A stretch of DNA of 64,000 nt from Aliiglaciecola sp. LCG003 (lineage in GTDB: Bacteria; Pseudomonadota; Gammaproteobacteria; Enterobacterales; Alteromonadaceae): NCBI RefSeq assembly GCF_030316135.1, contig NZ_CP128185.1, positions 3,348,001 to 3,412,000 on the forward strand, written 5' to 3'. The position numbers were made by a program, and so were the translations under genes. Below the pieces are notes generated by a model that was not told where the DNA came from, did not search any database, and saw nothing but the letters and a program-made list of their open reading frames with translations. Positions 36,173 to 44,300 of this stretch are shown here, one piece after another (positions within the stretch are counted from its first letter, which is position 1; every line of letters begins with the position of its first letter).

Positions 36173-36429
36173 AACTCTTTCCTCTGTTGGGCTGTTACGC
36201 TTTGCTCAACCTGTGCGGCGACATCGGTTGGCTGTTGTTTACTTTGTTGAATACGTTTCTTACGGGCTAGCTGCGCGGTGACGGCTTTAACCAATTGCTT
36301 TTTAGCCCAATAACTTTCTGCCACCAGTAGCAAAATAGACGCTAAGGTGACACCGAAGGACAACCACACAAAAAAACCGTAGCCGCCCATGTGCCAAAAG
36401 GCTTGCCAACTTTCAAACTGTATATTCAT
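36169..36429 (-). CDS. ccmD: Heme exporter accessory protein CcmD
   Basis: A small 86-residue membrane protein with one helix (about residues 14-36: [22 protein letters not shown]) and a long basic cytoplasmic tail, as in CcmD, which helps release holo-CcmE from CcmABC. The start [16 protein letters not shown] at 36429 forms an ATGA overlap with the ccmC stop; a longer upstream frame would run deep into ccmC. The Gln-rich C-terminus is variable in this family. Confidence 0.88.
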   Translation of the reverse strand: MNIQFESWQAFWHMGGYGFFVWLSFGVTLASILLLVAESYWAKKQLVKAVTAQLARKKRIQQSKQQPTDVAAQVEQSVTAQQRKEL

Positions 36430-37172
36430 GAGCGTCCCTCTTTGATCAAGGTTTTGACTGCCCAAGGACGATGGATTTCACGGCGTAATAACTCGTTTTG
36501 TAGTCGTTTAATTGAGATGGCACCTATGAGTAATGCCATGCCAAGTAGATTAATTAACAGCGGCCACAACATATCATTGGCAATGGATGGTTTATCGAAC
36601 TTACTGATACTGGCCCCTTGATGCAGGGTATTCCACCACTCCACAGAATAATGAATAATGGGCAGATTAATCACTCCAACTAATGCCATCACCCCCGCAG
36701 CTTTACCCCCTTGAATTTTGTCATCGAAGGAGTTGTAAAGGGATATCACCCCGAGATAAAGGAACAACAGGACCAATTCGGAGGTCAAACGTGCATCCCA
36801 CACCCACCATGTGCCCCACATGGGTTTGCCCCAAGCAGCACCAGTAAATAGCGCAATAAAGGTGATCACGGCACCTACAGGCGCTATAGCGATCATCGCC
36901 ATATACGCGGTGCGGATTTGCCAGACCAACCCAATCAAGGCGGCAACGGCCATGGCCGCATAAGCACTCATAGATAAGATTGCAGTAGGAACGTGAATAT
37001 AAATAATTCGAAAGGAATCCCCCTGCTGGTAGTCTGGCGGAGCAAACAACAAGCCCCACAACGTACCGATAATTAGGGTCAGGGTTGAGCTGATGGCAAA
37101 CCAGGGTAATAGGGTTTTACACAACTGATAAGCTGATTCTGATTTAGCGTAAGGATGTAACCACTTCCACAT
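36426..37172 (-). CDS. ccmC: Heme-handling protein CcmC
   Basis: CcmC loads heme onto CcmE. The 248-residue protein has six membrane helices and the tryptophan-rich WWD motif WGTWWVWDARLTSELVLLFLYLG near residue 120, with conserved heme-ligand histidines in the flanking loops (IIYIHVPTAI and IHYSVEWWNTLHQG). It is longer at the C-terminus than CcmF-type relatives would be at this position, so the CcmC call is clear. It shares one base with ccmB and overlaps ccmD by 4 bp. Confidence 0.95.
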   Translation of the reverse strand: MWKWLHPYAKSESAYQLCKTLLPWFAISSTLTLIIGTLWGLLFAPPDYQQGDSFRIIYIHVPTAILSMSAYAAMAVAALIGLVWQIRTAYMAMIAIAPVGAVITFIALFTGAAWGKPMWGTWWVWDARLTSELVLLFLYLGVISLYNSFDDKIQGGKAAGVMALVGVINLPIIHYSVEWWNTLHQGASISKFDKPSIANDMLWPLLINLLGMALLIGAISIKRLQNELLRREIHRPWAVKTLIKEGRS

Positions 37173-37840
37173 TAACTTTGACTCACTCGTAATGCATATG
37201 CGATAGCACTGGGTGCCAACGCAAAGGCTAATAATAACATCGCCCCGATGAAACCTAAATGGGCAGAATAAGGTAACTGAAATGAAGCGGCGTCAACTGC
37301 CGCGGTAGCAAAAATTAGTAAGGGCACAAACACCGGCAATAACAACAATGCCAAGAGTACTCCGCCTTTTTGTATTCCAACAGTTAACCCTACGGCAACT
37401 GCGCCCACCAAACTTAACAAAGGAGTGCCAATTAACAGTGTACTCAACAAGGCCCAATACATTTCGACTGTTAAATTTAGGAAAAGTGCAAGTAAAGGTG
37501 AGAGCGATATCAACGGAAAAATACTGGTTAGCCAGTGCACAGCCACTTTGGCTAAAGCCACTAGCGGCATGGACACGCCACTGAGCATTAATTGCTCTAA
37601 ACTGCCATCTTGGAAATCATCTCGAAATAAGCGCTCCATACCTAACAGTGATGACAATATAGCCGCCACCCAAATTACCCCTGGACCTATCTTTTGCAAA
37701 ATGTCTGGCCCTGGTCCCACGCCCAGAGGGAATAGACTTATCACCAGTACAAAAAACATCATAGGCTGCATCAACTCTGCTCGCTGGCGAAAGGCCAAAG
37801 CAAGGTCTCGTTTGAATACTGCCAGCAATGCAGTACTCAT
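37172..37840 (-). CDS. ccmB: ABC transporter permease CcmB
   Basis: CcmB is the membrane subunit that pairs with the CcmA ATPase to power release of heme-loaded CcmE. It is 222 residues with about six hydrophobic helices and family segments FKRDLALAFRQRAELMQPMMFFVLVISLFPLGVGP, MERLFRDDFQDGSLEQLMLSG and LLLLPVFVPLLIFATAAVDAA. It overlaps ccmA by ATGA (37837-37840) and touches ccmC by one base. Confidence 0.95.
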   Translation of the reverse strand: MSTALLAVFKRDLALAFRQRAELMQPMMFFVLVISLFPLGVGPGPDILQKIGPGVIWVAAILSSLLGMERLFRDDFQDGSLEQLMLSGVSMPLVALAKVAVHWLTSIFPLISLSPLLALFLNLTVEMYWALLSTLLIGTPLLSLVGAVAVGLTVGIQKGGVLLALLLLPVFVPLLIFATAAVDAASFQLPYSAHLGFIGAMLLLAFALAPSAIAYALRVSQS

Positions 37841-38466
37841 AATCTGTACTCCAGCATCAATTCAGATGTTTGATAAGGAATATCCAACTGTTGGTGCGAG
37901 GTAATAATAACCCCACCGCCTTGACTCAAATGCTGCACCATTTTGCTTTTTAACAACTCAATACCTTGTACATCTAATGCGGTAAAAGGTTCATCTAGGA
38001 TCCAAATTTTCGCATCCGTTTTAAGCCATAGCCGAGCTAATGCCACCCTGCGTTGTTGACCAGCAGAAAGCTGACGCACGGGTAGATCTTCCAAACCAAC
38101 CAAGCCTAGCGCCGCCATTAACGCAAATAATTGGTTGTCATCAACTACCACATTATTCAACTGACACCAAAATTGCAGGTTTTCTATCCCATTTAAACTC
38201 AAATTCAGACCTAGTTTATGCCCGAAGTACACGAGTCCTTGATGATAGGCGTCGGCAACTTCAATAATTGATTGGCCATTAAATAATACAGCGCCGCTAG
38301 CAGGATCAGACAACCCAACCAGTATTCGTAGCAGACTCGTTTTACCCGAGCCATTTTGGCCGCGGATATAGAGCAATTCAGCTGGATGAACTGAGAAAGT
38401 AATGTTCTCAAACAGCGTCCGGTCTTGTTTCACACAAGACAAGTTCTGTCCGCTTAGTAATGCCAA
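37837..38466 (-). CDS. ccmA: Heme exporter ATP-binding protein CcmA
   Basis: CcmA is the 209-residue ABC ATPase of the CcmAB(CD) complex. Walker A GQNGSGKTSLLR is at about residues 35-46, the signature is LSAGQQRRVALARL, Walker B is IWILDEPFTALD, and the switch histidine is in VIITSHQQLD. It opens the ccmABCDEFGHI operon and is divergent from the FliK-like gene with 116 bp between them. Confidence 0.95.
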   Translation of the reverse strand: MALLSGQNLSCVKQDRTLFENITFSVHPAELLYIRGQNGSGKTSLLRILVGLSDPASGAVLFNGQSIIEVADAYHQGLVYFGHKLGLNLSLNGIENLQFWCQLNNVVVDDNQLFALMAALGLVGLEDLPVRQLSAGQQRRVALARLWLKTDAKIWILDEPFTALDVQGIELLKSKMVQHLSQGGGVIITSHQQLDIPYQTSELMLEYRL

Positions 38467-38525
38467 GGTTGTGTATTCTCCGCAGTGGCAGCAGCAACGA
38501 TTACCGAGCCTAAAAAACGGCGCAA

Positions 38526-38534
38526 ATCATACCA
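38526..38534 (-). promoter_or_regulatory. Candidate extended -10 promoter for the ccm operon
   Basis: On the minus strand the sequence reads TGGTATGAT, an extended -10 (TGn + TATGAT, five of six matches), about 60 bp upstream of ccmA. No good -35 is present, as is common for extended -10 promoters. Confidence 0.4.
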
Positions 38535-38582
38535 TAGCAACCGACCAATTCCAGTTATTAGATTCTATTCTCGCAACAGGTT

Positions 38583-40880
38583 ATGCTAACGACACACTCA
38601 ACATCCTGGTTAGATGCCGATAAACTGGTTATGTCTGATATTTCATTAAGTACGCAGCAACTCAGCCAAGCGTTAGCCCAGTTGAGCCAAGCGCAAAATT
38701 CATCGCCTATTGCCCGCCAAGCTGCGCAGGTGATCGTGCAGCATCTTGCCGGAAATCAAATTGCCATTACCCTGCCTAGACAGACACAGCCGGATAGCGC
38801 AAAATTAACTAAACAACTCATTTTGGAAAAGCCTGCCAGTTTGCCAGCAGGGCTGCGCTCAGACGCTTATCAGGCGCTGATCCAGCAAGGTCAAGGGGGG
38901 CAACCCGGCTTTGCAGTCCTAAATTTATATCCTAAAGACCAAGCTGCAGTTGGCCAACAACAACTTATATTGGCCAAATTGAGCCAAGGACAAATATCAC
39001 AGTTATTAGATGCTATACAAGCTAGAATCGGGCCAGCAACGGGTGCAAAGACCTTAATCGTATCGGCTCAAATTACCGCACTCACCCATAACTCTATATC
39101 AGTAAGCACTCAGATAAACGGTCGACAGGAAAACCTTAGTGTACAACTTCCCCGGGGTTCAGTTGATCTGCAACTCGGCCAACAGGTACAAATACAGTTA
39201 CAACCCAAAGGTAATAACTGGCAAGTATCGCTATTGTCTGCTGGCTTGGCGCAGCGAACCAAAACCTCAATCAAGCAAATTGTACCCACGTCTGACTCAA
39301 ATACATTGACACAGAAGTCACTAGCAAGCTCTATACAGGGTCAAGTGAATGAGTCGTTAGGCAGTGGCAAATTAGCTGAATCTAAACAGCTAGCTACAGC
39401 TTCGCAATCCCCTGCCAACCTAACCGAGAAAACCTCAATTCAGCTGGATAAAGGCTCTATTACCAAACTATTGCAAGCTGAATCAGTTCGTTCTCAAGCC
39501 AGCGCTTCATCCAACACCTTATCTATCCCTAAACAAGCATTGCTAGATGTACTGGCCCGTCATCCGCAAATGTTACCCACTTCGTTATCTGAAAAATTAG
39601 CCAGCCTTGCCCCGTCCGTTCGCACCGTCACCCTGGCATTGAATCAAGTCCATGGGGGGGAACTACGCAGCCAGTTGGACCAACCTATGGCGAGTATCAA
39701 ACTGACCTCAGAACAATTCAAACAGGCCCAGCAACTTTTGAGTAATCCAGCCCCTGTCACTGTTGCGCCGAAAGATGCACAATCGTCCCCTGCTCTTTCA
39801 TCTGAACAAAAAATGCAAACTGCTGATAATCAAAGCGTGGTTCGAGGGGGTAAACAAGCCGATCCACAAGCAGTATTGACAGGCAATACTGCCGAGACGG
39901 CCTCAGTAGCAGAGCGTATTAGTCAACTTGCTCAACTACCTAACCTGCAAAAGCAGCAGTTGCAAACTCAAATACATGACATCTTGCGTCGTCTGTTACC
40001 CCAAGCAAGCAGCCCTAGTGAGACCCTGATTCAAATTGAAAAAGCCTTGCAAGACACCGCTGTGGTAAAAGATCCTGAAACAAAACAATTGATGCAAAAT
40101 TTATTACAGCAAATTCAACAAAGTCTGCCACAAGGTAAAGACACCGATAGTGCCCACATCAAGCAATTGCTGACGCAACCGCCGTTGAATTTGTCGGCAG
40201 TACAACTTATTCAGCCCCCTGCCCAACAAGGCTTAATGGGAGGCTTGATCGCCCTATTGCAAATCAGTCTGGCAGCACGTTTGACCCGCACCCAACCCCA
40301 GACTAACGAAAAAGTGGCTCAAGTCATCTCTAGCATTCTAGGTACTAGTTCTGCCTCTGGCGCGGCACAGGGCCAACGCAGTGTGAGCGATCTAAACCAA
40401 ATGGAGCAACGCCATCAGATGCTCAAACAACTTGGTCAGATATTTGCGCAACACCAATCCAACAAGCTGGCCAATGCTGAACAAGCAATTCAAGGGCAAG
40501 AGAGCTTTTACTATGTGCTGCCAAGTGGCACAGGTGAGTCTCGTCGAGATATTGAGTTATTGATAAAGCGTCAAACCGAACCGCCAAACAAGCAGCAAAA
40601 AGAGGCTAGCCAAACTGCGACTTGGCATCTGACCATGAAACTCGATGTAGGTGATATAGGCCAGATGTTAACCAAAGCGAAATTACGAGAACATGTACTG
40701 GAATTAGATTTTTATACTTCAAATGACAGCGTCAAAACCTTAGTGTTTGATTATTTGCCGTTATTTAAAAAACGCTTAGAGAGTTTAGGAATTGAAGTCG
40801 CGAAAACCCAGTGTCAGTTGGGCAAAATACCCACTCACTTGCAATCGCGCCCCTATCAAATTTTCGAAACACAGGCTTAA
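38583..40880 (+). CDS. FliK-like hook-length-control-type protein
   Basis: A 765-residue protein, Gln/Ser/Leu-rich and low in complexity over most of its length (about residues 15-590). It ends in a compact domain resembling the flagellar hook-length control C-terminus (Flg_hook): WHLTMKLDVGDIGQMLTKAKLREHVLELDFYTSN...FKKRLESLGIEVAKTQCQLG at about 670-750. True FliK measures hook length and switches FlhB substrate specificity. Here the gene is away from any flagellar operon and is followed 4 bp later by an FlhB C-terminal-like gene, its logical partner. ATG 38583 has an adjacent AGG; MSDIS at 38631 is an alternative start. Confidence 0.7.
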   Translation: MLTTHSTSWLDADKLVMSDISLSTQQLSQALAQLSQAQNSSPIARQAAQVIVQHLAGNQIAITLPRQTQPDSAKLTKQLILEKPASLPAGLRSDAYQALIQQGQGGQPGFAVLNLYPKDQAAVGQQQLILAKLSQGQISQLLDAIQARIGPATGAKTLIVSAQITALTHNSISVSTQINGRQENLSVQLPRGSVDLQLGQQVQIQLQPKGNNWQVSLLSAGLAQRTKTSIKQIVPTSDSNTLTQKSLASSIQGQVNESLGSGKLAESKQLATASQSPANLTEKTSIQLDKGSITKLLQAESVRSQASASSNTLSIPKQALLDVLARHPQMLPTSLSEKLASLAPSVRTVTLALNQVHGGELRSQLDQPMASIKLTSEQFKQAQQLLSNPAPVTVAPKDAQSSPALSSEQKMQTADNQSVVRGGKQADPQAVLTGNTAETASVAERISQLAQLPNLQKQQLQTQIHDILRRLLPQASSPSETLIQIEKALQDTAVVKDPETKQLMQNLLQQIQQSLPQGKDTDSAHIKQLLTQPPLNLSAVQLIQPPAQQGLMGGLIALLQISLAARLTRTQPQTNEKVAQVISSILGTSSASGAAQGQRSVSDLNQMEQRHQMLKQLGQIFAQHQSNKLANAEQAIQGQESFYYVLPSGTGESRRDIELLIKRQTEPPNKQQKEASQTATWHLTMKLDVGDIGQMLTKAKLREHVLELDFYTSNDSVKTLVFDYLPLFKKRLESLGIEVAKTQCQLGKIPTHLQSRPYQIFETQA

Positions 40881-40884
40881 AGCT

Positions 40885-41196
40885 ATGAATAAGAGCAAAA
40901 CCAAGAGCGCCGTTGGTATCAAATATCAAGATGGCAGCAAAGAATCCCCTAAAGTCATTGCCAAAGGCTTTGGCGAATTAGCAGAAGAGATCATTGCAGT
41001 TGCCAAACAAAATGGCGTGCTTGTCCATGAAGATCCCTACTTGAGTGATTTTTTGGCTAAACTCGATTTAGGACAAGAAATCCCCGAGCAGCTCTATCAT
41101 GTAATTGCAGAGCTGATTGCGTTTTCATATGTGCTACAAGGTAAATTTCCAGAGAGTTGGGCCAAAACTCACAACAAGCTAGCGACCAAAGCCTAG
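40885..41196 (+). CDS. FhlB-like protein (FlhB C-terminal domain paralogue)
   Basis: At 103 residues this matches the stand-alone cytoplasmic FlhB/EscU C-terminal domain: AVGIKYQDGSKESPKVIAKGFGELAEEIIAVAKQNGVLVHEDPYLSDFLAKLDLGQEIPEQLYHVIAELIAFSY. The autocleaving NPTH motif of full FlhB is absent at the expected place (KESPKVIAKG instead), as in other FhlB-type paralogues, which can partly replace the FlhB tail. The start at 40885, 4 bp after the FliK-like stop, is more likely than a longer frame that overlaps it. Confidence 0.82.
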   Translation: MNKSKTKSAVGIKYQDGSKESPKVIAKGFGELAEEIIAVAKQNGVLVHEDPYLSDFLAKLDLGQEIPEQLYHVIAELIAFSYVLQGKFPESWAKTHNKLATKA

Positions 41197-41374
41197 CAAT
41201 AAACAGCGTTTTTTTGCCTCACATTATGCCGATCTGTTTCGATTGGGCATTGATTGGCCATGTTAACAACTGTGGTTGAGTATTATTTTGTACACCTAAT
41301 CATCTTTATAAAGATTTCTTGCCTATTCTATAGGGTGTATGGTGTTTTAAGGCGAATAATGGGGAATCAAATTA

Positions 41375-44300
41375 ATGGCAATACGCAGCTATCACAAAGG
41401 CATATTTGGCAGTCTGGCATTGTGCAGTCATTCAGCCTTTGCTCTGGGTGAGCAAGTGTTGCAGCAGGATGCAGCCACTATCGATAAGCTACTTATCGTT
41501 ATAGGCACCACGTTTTCATTCCTGCTACTTGCCTTGATATATTTGAAATTCAGTCACAGCCGCGCCCGTAAAGCCTACGTCAAAAATACCGCTATATTAG
41601 ACCGAAAAAAACAGCTACTAGACAATTTTCATGTAGGCATGGTGCATGTCAATACTGCCGGAGCAATTCAGTACTGCAATAAATTAGCTGCGTACTACTT
41701 AGGTGACCGAGCAGAAAACTTGCTCGGCAAGACTTTACATAAGCTGCTTGATGGCCAAGATCATGAGGCATTAACTCAGTCCATTAACGCAAAAGTTCAA
41801 TGTAAATTGGCATTATCCGCCCCGATAAAAAAGCGTCAATTAGTACTCGAATTTGCCCCTCAAAAAAATCACAGCGAACAGGTTAGTTCTATCATATCGT
41901 TGTATGACATCAGTGAACAGCAAGCCATCGTAGACAAAAAAACCGAAAGTTTAGCCCTTAATAATCAGTTGCTGGACGACACAGCTATTGGCCAATTAAC
42001 ACTGAATTTAGCCGATAAGCAGTTTTACGCCAATGCAGTATTATGCAGCCAGCTAGGTATAGCTGCCGATGCTGGGCAGGGAGAATTAAAATACTTTGAA
42101 CAATTTGTACATCAGTCATCTCAATTCGCTTGGAATCAAGCTTACGGCCAACTTGAGCGAGGCGAATCGGCAAAATTTGAATGTCGTTTCGATGGACAAG
42201 AGCAAGCATTTTACGGCAAGTTAATCGGGGTTGTGGTCAAAAAAGATGACAACAATAAAGGCCTAGTCGCACAACTCACAATTAGCAATCACACCCCTGT
42301 GATTGAGCTTAAGAATCAACTCGCGGCGAGTAAGCAACAAGCTAAAGGTTTGCTCAGTAGCAGTTCCGCAGCCATGTACACCCTAGACAATCAAGGTTTG
42401 ATAACCAACTGTAATACCCCTTTTGAAATATTGTTTAATACTTCAATCGAAACGATTCGCCATCAAAATGCCAGACAGTTGGCATGCTTTAGTGATGAGT
42501 TAAAAGAGATGCAACCTGACTCTGGCCCGAATAAAGGCATAGCAAGCTATTCAATTCAATCTGGTATGGCCCGAGAAATACAAATAACCTCGCCTTTGGG
42601 AGAGCTGAAAGTCCTCAAAGTCAAAATTCAGCCGTTTCGTGACAACGAGGGTAATAATGCTGGGGCGGTCTGTAGTTTAGAAGATATCTCTGAATTGAAA
42701 AGTCTCAGTGCACAACTTGAACAAGAGCGCCAGCACTTTACCGATATCATTAATAAAGCGCCGTTAGGGATTGCCATGATTGATGATGATGATAGAGTTG
42801 TGCAGGCCAACGAAGCCCTGACGAAGCGATTAGGGCTAACTGCCCATGAACTTAGCAAAGGGTCTTTTTATCAGCTATTTAATGATGCTAAAAGTGCAGG
42901 GAAAGCAGCTAAAAAGCTACATAAAAATGGCCAGCTAACGGGCTTTCACGCCAACTTGAAAGGCAAATCTGAACAATTACACCCTAGCGAACTGAACATT
43001 GAGCTTTTCGATAAAGCCAAACAACACTTCTTATGTTGGATATCAGATATCAGCGATGAGCAGTACCAACAAGACAAATTCGAAAGCCTACTTCTACATA
43101 GCAGTATGCCAATGGCGGTGCTCAGCGGCGAGGGCTTTAATAAATTAAACCCCGCTGCTTGCGATTTTTTCCGGGTTGAGGACGAAGAAGAATTATTCGG
43201 ATACTTCCCTTATTCAAAATCGCTCAATAGTGATGATGCCGATCTCGATCAGTTAAAACAAAAAATCAGTCAGATTAATCAAGACTCAAAAGCCCTTTCA
43301 CTGATGTGGCAGCATGCTAGAGGAGAAGTGAAGCTACCTTGCCATGCTACCTTTGTGCCTATGTTCAAAGGCCAGCGCCTAGACTCAATATTGTGTATCT
43401 GGACAGATTTACGCGCAATTAAACAAGCCGACGCAGAGCGAATCGAGGCGGTTAATTTACAACAGGCCGCCGAGCGGCTGATTGTTGAGAAGCAACAACT
43501 TTTGGAAAGCAGCCAAGATTTACTCGCCAGCAAGGTGAAAAGCTTATCGGCCACCGAGTCAAAACTCAAGGCAGTGAAAGAAGATCTCAGCGACAAGGAA
43601 TCAGAAATAACTTCACTACAAGAAGCTCACGAAAGTATTGCTGAACATTTAAATAAACTGCAAGCGGATTACCAGCAAAGCCGCGAATCATTGGCTTCAA
43701 GTGAAGAAAATAATCAACAACTGGCCGCTCAATTAGAGCAGTCGTCCCGCCGAGTAAGTGGTTTAGAGCGTCAGCGCAATCAGATTGCCAATGAATTGCA
43801 ATACAGTGAAAAGAAATACAAAACCGCCCAGCAAGAGTTGGCAGACAGTGAAGCGACCGCCGAACGGCTTGAACAAGAAAGGCAGTCGCAGCAGCAGGCC
43901 ATGCAAAACTTTGAAGGTGAAATTCAGCAACTTAAACAATCTATCCAAAGCAAAGATCAACAGATTAGTGATGTCAGCGGGCAAATCAACGCCTTGCATA
44001 GCAAGCTTTCTAGCTCCAGTCAGACCAGCGAAAAATTACGCCAGCAGCTAATTAACCAGCGCAAGGCCAGTGAACAGGCAGAGTTACAACGACGAGATCT
44101 GGAGCAATCATGCTTTGTCGCCCAATCTGAGCTATCGAACAAAGCCCGTCATATCGATCACCTGCAGCACGAGATGGATAAATTTGAAGAAATGTCCAAG
44201 CAGCAAAAAGGCGATATGGAGAAACAGCAGGCGTTGTTAGAGCAAGAATTGGCTAACAAACAAACCCAATTACACAAGACCCAGAGCGCGCTGGATGAAA

